Shown here one piece after another: positions 27,301-35,990 of a stretch of DNA of 64,000 nucleotides (within the stretch, counting starts at the first letter, position 1; the number at the start of each line of letters is the position of its first letter). The DNA lies in the NCBI GenBank assembly GCA_037143335.1, contig JBAWZA010000009.1, forward strand, positions 53,558 to 117,557, written 5' to 3'. The notes under the pieces were generated by a model, which did not search any database, had not been told where the DNA came from, and worked only from the letters and a program-made list of their open reading frames with translations. The position numbers were made by a program, and so were the translations under genes. Source of the stretch: PALSA-1296 sp037143335. GTDB taxonomy: Bacteria; Bacteroidota; Ignavibacteria; Palsa-1295.

Positions 27301-27413
27301 CGCAGGCTTAAAGCCTGCGCATACCCTGAACACTTTGTCATTCCCACGAAGGCGGGAATCCATCGGTTTGATTCGTAGCCTCCTCGTGGATTCCCGCCTT
27401 CGCGGGAATGACA
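27301..27413. repeat. Tandem palindromic elements, including REP-like copy 2
   Basis: CGCAGGCTT-A-AAGCCTGCG (27301-27319) is a perfect palindrome. It is followed at 27336-27413 by a second complete copy of the REP-like element: arms 27336-27362 and 27387-27413, one mismatch from copy 1 in the left arm, spacer 24 bases. It sits in the divergent intergenic region between rarA and the BNR-protein gene, where a hairpin would be transcribed only in leader RNA. Confidence 0.85.
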
Positions 27414-27547
27414 ACGCTGTAACGTAAAAAAGGTGAACTCAACCTATCACTTGCCCAAACTCATACCGATGAAACCGAAGAATGCTCCAATTTAGTTATA
27501 CATGATTGCCCCGCTACAAGCCTTGAAAACCGCTTAAATTGATACCT

Positions 27548-30541
27548 ATGCGCATATTTGCTATTGTCGCTCTCTTAGGTCTGTCTGCGATTGTTTCCCC
27601 CACACTCGCTCAGCAGACGAATTTCGAAGAAAATGAATTGCTCCGAACAGCTATTTCAATCCCCGAGGAAGTTGGGGTTTATCGGAATATGAATTCACTT
27701 CCAGAGTCTATCCGCAAGTCCAAAATTTTCGCTCGCGGACTGCAAGAGCTACGTCATCATGCTGGTAGCGATGGCTTCTACGATGCCGAAGCTCGTCTTC
27801 GTTCGATTGAGCAAACGCAGAATGATATTATGCGAAGCGTCTCGATCTCCGACAAAGTAGCAGGAAGTAAGTTACCCGTTTTCGCAAATGCCTGGACAAA
27901 TATCGGACCTACGAACTCTGCAGGTATGACAAAAGCACTCGCCTTCGATCCGACAAACTCGAACATCATTTACGCTGGCGCAATCGCCGGTGGCGTATGG
28001 AAGACTGTGAACGCAGGTACATCATGGACTCCGCTCACCGATCTTGTTATTCCCGATCTTGCTGTGTGTACGATCGCCATTGACCCGAATAATGCGTCCG
28101 TAATCTACGCAGGATCAGGTGACCCATCAGTTGCAACCGATGGCTATCCAGGAAGTGGTTTATATAAATCAGCCGACGGCGGCGCAACATGGGCTAGGCT
28201 CGCGCCGACAAAGCTTGGCGGAACGATCAACAAAGTGCTCGTTGATCCGAATAATTCGAATATCGTTATTGCATGTGCGTACAATAACAATCCCGGAATT
28301 TACCGCTCAGTTGACGCAGGTGTGACATTCACAAAAGTTTTTCCTGCTACGAAAAATGCTGATGGGATTATCTGGGATGTCGCCGCAGCGCAAGTAATCG
28401 GGGGCAAACAATTACTCTATGGCGTCGAAGGGAATAATCCGTTCACCTCATCAGCAGAGTGCGGAGTATATAAATCTGCTGACGACGGCGCGACGTGGAT
28501 AAAAATATCGAACGGTGGTCTGCCTGCTGGAAGTTTGATCGGGAAAGCCGCACTTGCAATTCCGAACTCCGATAAGACAAAGGTCTATTGCTTCATGGCA
28601 GCGCCTGATGGCAGTTTGCAAGGGCTGTATAAATCCACGAATTCAGGAATCTCGTTTACCAGCATCGGCACAGTGCCATCATCTATCTTTGATGTCGGAA
28701 GTGGGCCACAGGGTTGGTATGATCTCTACCTTGCGATTACCCCCTCAACCACAACGAACGATACGCTCTACATCGGTGGGATAGAAGGGTATCGCTCGTT
28801 CAATAGTGGCACAACATGGACAGCATACAGCAGTTATCAAATCAATGGTCCTCACGTTGACCAACAATCCATTGCCATTGATCCGGCTAATTCGAGAAAT
28901 ATCTTTATCGGCACCGATGGCGGAGTCTATCGCTCAACGAATGCTGGTGTAAATTGGGCGTATCGCTCGAATGGGTTTGCAACCATGCGCTTCTACCATA
29001 TTGCACTCGATGCTAAAGATAATCTCAAGACCTACGGCGGTGCACAAGATCAAGGGACATGGAAAGTTGTGACGGCTCAGAGTCCGGCCTACATTTTTGG
29101 AGGGGACGGATTTCAACCAATAGTTGATCCGACGAACTCGAATATTATTTATGCAGAAGTACCGTTTGGTGATGTTTGGAAATCAACAAATGGTGGCTCA
29201 GGTAATTCGTGGTCTTCTATCAGCGCAACGGCATTCGACCAACAAAGTAGCAGTTACGAAAACTCTGATTGGGAAACTCCATTTGTGATGGCACCGAAAT
29301 CGCACTTAACAATTTTCGAAGGGCGTGAAAGACTCTGGAGGTCAATTGATGCCGGAAGCACTTGGGGCACTGCTTCGAATTTTTTCACATACAGTGGAAA
29401 TACCTATATCATCTCCACTATCGGACTCTCCCCAGCGAATGCAAGTTACTATTTTGTCGGATTGCATTCCCAAGGTGGTGGGGGAGGAAAAATACAAATG
29501 ACTTCGGACGGCGGCACGAATTGGTCGGATAAATCCACAGGAATTCCAAGTGTGAAAGTGCTATCCATTGTCTGCCATCCAACAGATGTAAACTTTGCAC
29601 TCGCCGGGTTTGAATCATGGAGCACAGGCACTGCGCGTGTGATGAAAACAATTAATGGCGGAGCAACATGGACGAATGCATCAGGTTCTGTCGGAAATAA
29701 TCTTCCCGGAGTGCCTGTCAATTGCATTGCGATTGATTCGACTGATCCAAAAAATGTGTGGTATGCCGCAACGGATAACGGAATGTACTACACTCGCGAT
29801 GGTGGCGCAACATGGGGCATTGCTGGCTCAGGTATCGGACTCGCTCCGTGCGTGGATGTGCAGGTTCATGCGAATAAAGTTACACTCCGAGTTGGTACTC
29901 ATGGCAGAAGCATGTATGAGGCGAATGTGAATGTGTTGCCGGTGGAGTTAACGGGTCTGAGTGCCACGAAAACTTCTGCGGGTACAAGTCTTGCCTGGAA
30001 AACTGCGAGCGAGCACGATGACTCAGGCTTCTGGGTGCAGCGTAGTTTTAATTATCAGCCGTTCGAAGATATTTCGTTTGTTCAGGGAGCAGGTAATTCA
30101 AGCGTTGAACGCTCATACAATTACCTTGATCCGAAGCAGGATAACGGGTACTATATTTACAGGTTGAATCAAGTTGATCTTGATGGCTCGTCACATTTAT
30201 CCAACATCGTTGAGGTTCGCTATGGCTCGGATGCTTCAGCGTTGCGCCTCGATCAAAATTTTCCGAATCCATTCAACGCTGCCGAAGCTGACCCTGGCTC
30301 AACGCGTATCAGATTCCAACTTGATGCTCCCGCGAATGTCACAATGAAAATTTATTCGACATCTGGCGCAGTGGTAAGAACTCTCCTCAATCACGAAGCC
30401 CGCTCAACGGATGAACAAAATGTTTTCTGGGATGGTAAGGATGATTTAGGCATACCCGTTGCAAGCGGTACCTACTTCTACCGACTCACCACCGACTCCG
30501 GTGGTGATCTCATGAAGAAGATGATTCTCTTAGGAAAGTGA
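27548..30541 (+). CDS. Large secreted BNR/sortilin-like protein with T9SS sorting domain
   Basis: 997 residues from the ATG at 27548 (the TTG at 27539 is unlikely). Signal peptide RIFAIVALLGLSAIVSPTLAQ in part. The bulk is a beta-propeller with BNR/Asp-box repeats (repeated SxDGGxTW motifs: KSADGGATWARL, YKSADDGATWIKI, TSDGGTNWSD). The C-terminus (about 890-997) is a type A T9SS sorting domain: LDQNFPNPFN, ..., SGTYFYRLTTD and the final KKMILLGK. It should be exported across the outer membrane and attached to the cell surface. Related cargo lie at 44090, 60714 and 57809. Ligand or substrate is unknown. Confidence 0.85.
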   Translation: MRIFAIVALLGLSAIVSPTLAQQTNFEENELLRTAISIPEEVGVYRNMNSLPESIRKSKIFARGLQELRHHAGSDGFYDAEARLRSIEQTQNDIMRSVSISDKVAGSKLPVFANAWTNIGPTNSAGMTKALAFDPTNSNIIYAGAIAGGVWKTVNAGTSWTPLTDLVIPDLAVCTIAIDPNNASVIYAGSGDPSVATDGYPGSGLYKSADGGATWARLAPTKLGGTINKVLVDPNNSNIVIACAYNNNPGIYRSVDAGVTFTKVFPATKNADGIIWDVAAAQVIGGKQLLYGVEGNNPFTSSAECGVYKSADDGATWIKISNGGLPAGSLIGKAALAIPNSDKTKVYCFMAAPDGSLQGLYKSTNSGISFTSIGTVPSSIFDVGSGPQGWYDLYLAITPSTTTNDTLYIGGIEGYRSFNSGTTWTAYSSYQINGPHVDQQSIAIDPANSRNIFIGTDGGVYRSTNAGVNWAYRSNGFATMRFYHIALDAKDNLKTYGGAQDQGTWKVVTAQSPAYIFGGDGFQPIVDPTNSNIIYAEVPFGDVWKSTNGGSGNSWSSISATAFDQQSSSYENSDWETPFVMAPKSHLTIFEGRERLWRSIDAGSTWGTASNFFTYSGNTYIISTIGLSPANASYYFVGLHSQGGGGGKIQMTSDGGTNWSDKSTGIPSVKVLSIVCHPTDVNFALAGFESWSTGTARVMKTINGGATWTNASGSVGNNLPGVPVNCIAIDSTDPKNVWYAATDNGMYYTRDGGATWGIAGSGIGLAPCVDVQVHANKVTLRVGTHGRSMYEANVNVLPVELTGLSATKTSAGTSLAWKTASEHDDSGFWVQRSFNYQPFEDISFVQGAGNSSVERSYNYLDPKQDNGYYIYRLNQVDLDGSSHLSNIVEVRYGSDASALRLDQNFPNPFNAAEADPGSTRIRFQLDAPANVTMKIYSTSGAVVRTLLNHEARSTDEQNVFWDGKDDLGIPVASGTYFYRLTTDSGGDLMKKMILLGK

Positions 30542-30568
30542 TAGCTCTGGAAGTTGAACCAATAAAAC

Positions 30569-31111
30569 CTACTCTTCGAGTTTGCGAAGCTCCAATATCC
30601 AATCCGCAAAATCGCGGAATGCACCGTTGCCACCGCGGACATTGGCAATGTAGTGAACTTGATTCATGATCACTGTCATCGCATCTCCTGGAGCGGCGGT
30701 CAAGCCCGCTTGATTGATAAGTTGAATAATACCAAGATCATTCACGTCATCGCCGATGTAGGCAAGATTCTCGATTTGTAATCCCGTTTGCTCGAGTATC
30801 TTCGGCAAGAACGCAGCTTTATCAATGATGCCAGGAAAATAATGACGAAGCTTTAATCGCTCGGAGCGTGACTTGACAATGTCAGTATTTTCTCGCGTTA
30901 CGAATGCGGTGTCAATTCCAGCTTCATGGAGTAAACCAACTCCCATGCCGTCGCGAATTGAAAAGCGTTTGAGTGCCTCGCCGTTGGGTCCGTAGTACAC
31001 TCCTGTATCGGTCAAGACTCCGTCAACATCGGTGAGCACAAGTTTGATGTTGTGCGCACGGTCAGCAAGTTCTTCGGAATCGAGTTCGTGATTTTCTTCT
31101 TCGTAATCCAT
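30569..31111 (-). CDS. kdsC: 3-deoxy-D-manno-octulosonate 8-phosphate phosphatase (KdsC)
   Basis: 180 residues of the HAD C0 family. Catalytic motif I is VLTDVDGVLTD; motif III/IV region YIGDDVNDLGI; other conserved parts are SIRDGMGVGLLHEAGI and VTRENTDIVKSR. It hydrolyses Kdo-8-P to Kdo for lipopolysaccharide core. Downstream (10 bases upstream on the strand) lies the YgiD-like gene. The N-terminal ~18 residues are acidic and poorly conserved. Confidence 0.88.
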   Translation of the reverse strand: MDYEEENHELDSEELADRAHNIKLVLTDVDGVLTDTGVYYGPNGEALKRFSIRDGMGVGLLHEAGIDTAFVTRENTDIVKSRSERLKLRHYFPGIIDKAAFLPKILEQTGLQIENLAYIGDDVNDLGIIQLINQAGLTAAPGDAMTVIMNQVHYIANVRGGNGAFRDFADWILELRKLEE

Positions 31112-31120
31112 AAATTATTT

Positions 31121-31993
31121 TTAAGAGCCGATGATCATTGAGCGCATTGATATTGAGCCAGCTTGTGTTTGCGCATTAAAATATTTCAAACCTTCATTTT
31201 TTTCTTGCAATGCAGCAACGTAGAGCATTGGCAGATAGTGCTCATTTGTCGGCACAGCTAACTTCGCCCCGCTTCCCAAAAGTTGATAGTTGATGAGTGA
31301 AGAGTGGTCTCTCTCATTGAGAGCATGTTCAATCTTCTGATCGAATTCTTTCGCCCAATCAAATCCATCGGGTTTATCGAAGCTTACCATGCGCAAATTA
31401 TGCACGATGTTTCCGCTACCGACGATGAGCACACCTTTTTTCCGAAGCGCACGTAATTCCTTTGCAAGATCGTAATGATATTGCGGGGCTTGTGTGTAAT
31501 CAAGACTCAATTGATACGTCGGAATGTCTGCTTTCGGGAACATTCGAGCAAGCACCGACCACGTGCCGTGATCGAGTCCCCAGTTCATATCCAACTCCAC
31601 GGAAGTTTTCTTGACTAACTCTTTTGTTGTTTTCGCTAATTCCGGCGAGCCAGGTGCAGGATATTGTTTATCGAATAATTCCTGTGGAAATCCACCGAAG
31701 TCATGAATGGTCTGCGGTTTTTCCATTGCAGTCACCATCGTACCACGAGTTTGCCAATGAGCAGAAATGCACAAGATTGCTTTTGGATGTGGGAGCGCCA
31801 CTCCGATCTTTTCCCATTCACGAGAGAATTCATTATCCTCAATCGCATTCATCGGCGACCCATGCCCAGCAAATACGACAGGCATAACACTCTCCGAATG
31901 TTTTTCGGAAGCAAGTACATCATTCAAGTCCTTCACAGTCCCCATAGCAATAGCTCCTAACGCAGCACTCTGCAAAAATGATCGGCGGTTCAT
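31121..31993 (-). CDS. 4,5-DOPA dioxygenase extradiol-like (YgiD) protein with Tat-like leader
   Basis: 290 residues. The N-terminus MNRRSFLQSAALGAIAMG carries a twin-arginine pair typical of Tat export. The core matches the DODA/LigB-like extradiol dioxygenase family: VVFAGHGSPMNAIEDN (His), CISAHWQTRG (His), DHGTWSVL and GSGNIVHNLR. In Bacteroidetes these proteins are annotated as 4,5-DOPA-extradiol-dioxygenases (YgiD); true substrate is unknown. It is 9 bases from kdsC, so probably cotranscribed. Confidence 0.85.
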   Translation of the reverse strand: MNRRSFLQSAALGAIAMGTVKDLNDVLASEKHSESVMPVVFAGHGSPMNAIEDNEFSREWEKIGVALPHPKAILCISAHWQTRGTMVTAMEKPQTIHDFGGFPQELFDKQYPAPGSPELAKTTKELVKKTSVELDMNWGLDHGTWSVLARMFPKADIPTYQLSLDYTQAPQYHYDLAKELRALRKKGVLIVGSGNIVHNLRMVSFDKPDGFDWAKEFDQKIEHALNERDHSSLINYQLLGSGAKLAVPTNEHYLPMLYVAALQEKNEGLKYFNAQTQAGSISMRSMIIGS

Positions 31994-32024
31994 ACGAAAT
32001 AAATTATCTCCGCAAATCTACGGA

Positions 32025-32165
32025 TTATTTCTTCAATTGTTCCTCAATCAACTTACTGAGCCGATCTTCGAGGTCGGGGGAGTCACCTTCTTGGGAAAAA
32101 ATAATTTTTCTATTATGATCAATGAGAAAAAGTGTAGGGAAAGGATGGACGTGTATATTCTTCAT
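32025..32165 (-). pseudogene. C-terminal remnant of a thioredoxin-fold protein
   Basis: A 46-codon frame (ATG at 32165, stop at 32025) reads HPFPTLFLIDHNRKIIFSQE, which matches the PTxFLID..GkI strand of TlpA/thioredoxin-like proteins. The N-terminal part with the CxxC motif is missing; the sequence just upstream on the strand is the ftsH terminator. No promoter is visible. It is best read as a truncated fragment. Confidence 0.5.
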
Positions 32166-32181
32166 CTAAATTTCTAGACAT

Positions 32182-32208
32182 AAAAAAGGGCACGCGCAGC
32201 GTGCCCTT
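32182..32208 (-). terminator. Intrinsic terminator of ftsH
   Basis: On the minus strand a perfect 10-bp stem (AAGGGCACGC, loop of 3 bases, GCGTGCCCTT, 32208-32186) is followed by TTTTTTATG. It is 8 bases after the ftsH stop codon. Confidence 0.9.
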
Positions 32209-32215
32209 ACAAACT

Positions 32216-34432
32216 TTAAGCTGGCATCGGCGCGATGCCACCCAAATCGCCGAGTGGCGGAATTTTTACGTTGTCGGCAATCGTGAATTTTTCTTTGGCT
32301 TTTTCTACGACTGGTTTTTTCTTCTCGAATGCTGGGAGTGTGCCGCCAGCGATGATAACATCAATTTCCTGAGCAGTTAACGTTTCTCTAACGAGAAGTT
32401 CTAATGACATGCGATGGAGTGTATGGATATTATCCTTCAATATTTTATCAGCACGATCCATACCTTCTTCGACGATGTGACGAATTTCTTCGTCAATCAT
32501 TCTTCCTGTTGAATCAGAAAATGTTTTCGAGTTCGACATATCGCGCCCTAAAAATACTTCGTGCTCGCCTTTTCCGTATTTCAGCGGACCAAGTTTCTCA
32601 GACATACCCCAATCACAAACCATCTTGCGTGCAATATCTGTTGCGCGTTCGATGTCATTACCGGCACCAGTGGTGATACGGTTAAAAATTAATTTCTCCG
32701 CGGCTCTACCGCCAAGAGCATAAGCAATCACTGCTTCAAGATACTCTCTTGAATAGGTATGCTTCTCATCAATCGGCAAATAACTTGTGACGCCGAGTGC
32801 TCTGCCACGTGGAATGATGGTGACCTTATGCACAGGATCAGCATCAGGAATCATACGAGCAACAAGTACGTGTCCGCATTCATGATACGCCGTCGTTTTC
32901 TTTTCTTCTTCGCTGATAATAAACGATGTGCGTTCAACACCCATCATGACTTTATCTTTTGCATTCTCGAAATCTTGCATTGTGATGCGATCCACATTTC
33001 TACGCGCTGCAAGTAATGCCGCTTCGTTCACAAGATTGGCCAAATCAGCACCCGATAAACCCGGAGTGCCCTTTGCCATAACTTCAAGATCAACATCTGC
33101 CGCAAGCGGAGTCAGGCGTGTATGTACTTTCAAAATTCCTTCACGTCCGCGAACATCAGGGCGATCAACGACAACTTGTCTATCAAAACGACCTGGACGG
33201 AGCAAAGCCGGATCAAGTACATCTGGGCGATTCGTTGCCGCCATAATAATGACGCCATTATTTTGATCGAACCCATCCATCTCGACGAGGAGCTGATTCA
33301 ACGTTTGCTCACGCTCATCATGGCCACCACCGAGGCCTGCACCTCTGTGACGACCGACTGCATCAATTTCGTCAATAAATACGATACAAGGAGCATTCTT
33401 CTTTGCTTGATCGAAAAGATCACGAACACGCGATGCGCCAACACCTACGAACATCTCGACAAAATCTGCTCCCGATATTGAGAGAAACGGCACACCTGCT
33501 TCACCAGCAACTGCTCGAGCAAGAAGTGTCTTCCCTGTTCCGGGAGGACCGAGCAAGAGCACACCGCGCGGAATCTTACCACCTAAGCGTTGGAATTTTG
33601 TCGGTTCTTTTAAAAACTCGATAATTTCTTGAAGCTCAACTTTTGCTTCGTCTGCACCAGAGACATCATCGAAAGTCACTTTCGGTCCCTTGTCATCAGC
33701 AAGTTTTGCACGCGATTTGCCAAACGAGAAAATTCCCTTCGGTCCGTTCATTCCTTGATTCTGCATTCTGCGCATCAGGAATATCCAGAACACACCGAGT
33801 GCTATCCAAGGAAGAAACCCGATCAAGCCATCGAGCCACGATGTAGATGAATCTTCTTTCGTAATCGTAATTTTTTGTTCATTCCAAATCTTGTACTGAT
33901 CGTTGATCGTCTCAGGAATGAGGTTCGTAACAATGTGTTGTGTCGAAACCGTTACCGGAGTTCTATTCGGAAGATTCTCAATCGTCTCGGTCTGCTTGAA
34001 GGTGCCGTGAAAGCGGTATTGATTGAGTCCGTACTGCTCGATTTTTCCTTCTTTAAACTTACCATCAGCAAGCAGAGCTTGATACTTGGTGTTCGTAACT
34101 TCTTGCTCCGCGGGTTCGCCACCGCCTTTGAATAAGAATATCAATCCTGCAACACCGACGAACATCACAGCCCACAACAATAATGTGCGGAACATGTGGT
34201 TCAAATTTGTTTCGTTTCCGGGTTTATTCCCTGGCATTTTCGAGTTAAAATTATTTCTGTTTGGTGTTGGCCTTTTCCCATTCGGTCGTGAGGCGTTCTT
34301 GCCATTTGATACGGGACGTTTTTCGCTCGTAGAAGCGCGTCCGTTCACTGGCTGCTGTTCCGATGTGGGAGTTTCGGAGTCCGTACTCCTGCCCGAAGAA
34401 TCGGGTCTGTTGTTCATTTCGTCCATGTTCAT
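32216..34432 (-). CDS. ftsH: ATP-dependent zinc metalloprotease FtsH
   Basis: 738 residues. An unusually long, polar N-terminal extension (about 75 residues rich in Asn, Ser, Arg and Lys) precedes two membrane segments (LLLWAVMFVGVAGLIFLF and FLPWIALGVFWIFLM). AAA domain: Walker A GPPGTGKT, Walker B CIVFIDEIDAV, SRH region ATNRPDVLDPALLRPGRFD. Peptidase: zinc motif HECGH in TTAYHECGHVL. It degrades membrane and misfolded cytosolic proteins. It is the last gene of the minus-strand cluster and is followed by a strong terminator. Confidence 0.95.
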   Translation of the reverse strand: MNMDEMNNRPDSSGRSTDSETPTSEQQPVNGRASTSEKRPVSNGKNASRPNGKRPTPNRNNFNSKMPGNKPGNETNLNHMFRTLLLWAVMFVGVAGLIFLFKGGGEPAEQEVTNTKYQALLADGKFKEGKIEQYGLNQYRFHGTFKQTETIENLPNRTPVTVSTQHIVTNLIPETINDQYKIWNEQKITITKEDSSTSWLDGLIGFLPWIALGVFWIFLMRRMQNQGMNGPKGIFSFGKSRAKLADDKGPKVTFDDVSGADEAKVELQEIIEFLKEPTKFQRLGGKIPRGVLLLGPPGTGKTLLARAVAGEAGVPFLSISGADFVEMFVGVGASRVRDLFDQAKKNAPCIVFIDEIDAVGRHRGAGLGGGHDEREQTLNQLLVEMDGFDQNNGVIIMAATNRPDVLDPALLRPGRFDRQVVVDRPDVRGREGILKVHTRLTPLAADVDLEVMAKGTPGLSGADLANLVNEAALLAARRNVDRITMQDFENAKDKVMMGVERTSFIISEEEKKTTAYHECGHVLVARMIPDADPVHKVTIIPRGRALGVTSYLPIDEKHTYSREYLEAVIAYALGGRAAEKLIFNRITTGAGNDIERATDIARKMVCDWGMSEKLGPLKYGKGEHEVFLGRDMSNSKTFSDSTGRMIDEEIRHIVEEGMDRADKILKDNIHTLHRMSLELLVRETLTAQEIDVIIAGGTLPAFEKKKPVVEKAKEKFTIADNVKIPPLGDLGGIAPMPA

Positions 34433-34500
34433 TTCATAAAAGCCGACTGAAAGTAACCGTCGGTCTTCGGCATTATCTATGTTATTTTAGCTATTTATCC

Positions 34501-34555
34501 AGAGTGTGGAAACACCCATTACAAGGGGTGAGTTCGGTGATGGCTACCACACTCT
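34501..34555 (-). promoter_or_regulatory. Structured RNA element between tilS and ftsH
   Basis: A perfect 9-bp outer stem (AGAGTGTGG at 34501-34509 with its complement at 34547-34555) encloses an inner hairpin (CACCC at 34513-34517 with GGGTG at 34526-34530). The outer stem overlaps the tilS stop codon. It may be a processing site, attenuator or mRNA stabiliser in the ftsH leader; the U tract needed for a simple terminator is absent. Confidence 0.4.
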
Positions 34556-35990
34556 ACGCCATTTTACGACGTAGCTCTACGGCTGTTTCTGATTCCGAGC
34601 CTAACCTGCCGATTTCGGCACTTCGTATGCCCGGAATCCACAAAATAAGGTCTGGCTCCTCTTGGAAGACGACCAAGGGCACAAAATATTTCAATCGTTC
34701 ACTTTTTATTCCTGCTTCACTCAATATATCACTGACTAACCGTGATTTACCCTTCATCCCAAATGGCTGAATTTTATCACCAGGATGCCAGTATCGGATG
34801 TGAAGTTTCCGTGACTTCAACTGGTGATAACTAAAATACGCCACCTCAGCATTTTTCGGCTTGTTCCATGAGAGTACTTTTTTTGCAAAGATCATACCGA
34901 CTGGTGTTCGAATAGGTTTGCCGAAGGCAAGTTCATGGATGAGTTGTGGCGGCGATTGAATCTGTTCAATGACGATATGCTTGCCGTCGTGTGATATGAG
35001 AATCTCATCGCCGAGCGGAAAACTTTTTGCTGATGGATAGTGCAAATATGACTCAAGCAGATCAGTGTGCACCTGATCAATTGCAAAGGGAGTGTGTGTA
35101 AGCGCTGAGGCTTCGCGAAGAATAATCTCGCGTCTCAAGAATTGCGGGGTGCGAAGTAATTTCGTGCGATCGAAGGCGATACTTAGGCGATTCACAAAAA
35201 ACGAGGGTTTATCAACGACGAGATTTTCGCGTAATTCAAGTAATTCGGAATCAATAAACTCAAGCACTCCTACGATGTTCTGTGTCATCTTTGAAAAACC
35301 GGAGTAGATCGTTCGATGCTCATAAGCCTTTTCAAGTTTCGGCATCACGAGATGACGGATTTTATTGCGCTGAAAATCAATGGTCTCATTCGATGAGTCT
35401 TCTCTGAATGGAATGGAGTGATCTTTAATGTATGCAAGCAACTCCTTCTTCTCGATTGTGAGTAGCGGACGTATCACAGCTACATCATCAGTAAGTTTCC
35501 TATGCTCAGGAATGCCACGCAATCCGTTCAACCCTGTCCCCCGAATGATATTCATCAGTACAGTCTCGGCTTGATCGTTCGATGTGTGGGCAGTCACAAC
35601 GAAGTCGCATTTAGTCCTGTGTGCATGACTTGCGAAATTCTCATACCGAAGAGTACGAGCCGCTTCCTCGATTCCAACGTGCTGTGCAACTGCATATTCT
35701 TTTGTATTCACACGTTGTGAGGCCACCGGTATCTTCAGTGCTTTCATGTACTCTTTCACCAATGCTTCATCGCCATCTGACTCAGCATTTCGGAGTGAAT
35801 GATTGATATGAATACTCGATAGTTTCGCAATATGCCCGAGTTTCTTGAGTGATGCGAGGATTGCCGCAAGTGCCATCGAATCGGCTCCGCCACTCACGGC
35901 AACTAACACCGACGCGGTTTTTGTGACACCAAGCCGCGCAAGCACTTCACCAGTGCGACCTACAATGCTATGAATCTTAGAACTGCCCAT
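34554..35990 (-). CDS. tilS: tRNA(Ile)-lysidine synthetase
   Basis: 478 residues. The PP-loop SGGADSMALAAIL near the N-terminus, VAQHVGIEEAARTLRYENF, VVTAHTSNDQAETVLMNIIRG and the C-terminal KIQPFGMKGKSRLVSDIL region are diagnostic. It ligates lysine to C34 of tRNA-Ile(CAU), allowing AUA decoding. It starts 14 bases inside the 3' end of lptD, so the two are cotranscribed. Confidence 0.93.
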   Translation of the reverse strand: MGSSKIHSIVGRTGEVLARLGVTKTASVLVAVSGGADSMALAAILASLKKLGHIAKLSSIHINHSLRNAESDGDEALVKEYMKALKIPVASQRVNTKEYAVAQHVGIEEAARTLRYENFASHAHRTKCDFVVTAHTSNDQAETVLMNIIRGTGLNGLRGIPEHRKLTDDVAVIRPLLTIEKKELLAYIKDHSIPFREDSSNETIDFQRNKIRHLVMPKLEKAYEHRTIYSGFSKMTQNIVGVLEFIDSELLELRENLVVDKPSFFVNRLSIAFDRTKLLRTPQFLRREIILREASALTHTPFAIDQVHTDLLESYLHYPSAKSFPLGDEILISHDGKHIVIEQIQSPPQLIHELAFGKPIRTPVGMIFAKKVLSWNKPKNAEVAYFSYHQLKSRKLHIRYWHPGDKIQPFGMKGKSRLVSDILSEAGIKSERLKYFVPLVVFQEEPDLILWIPGIRSAEIGRLGSESETAVELRRKMA

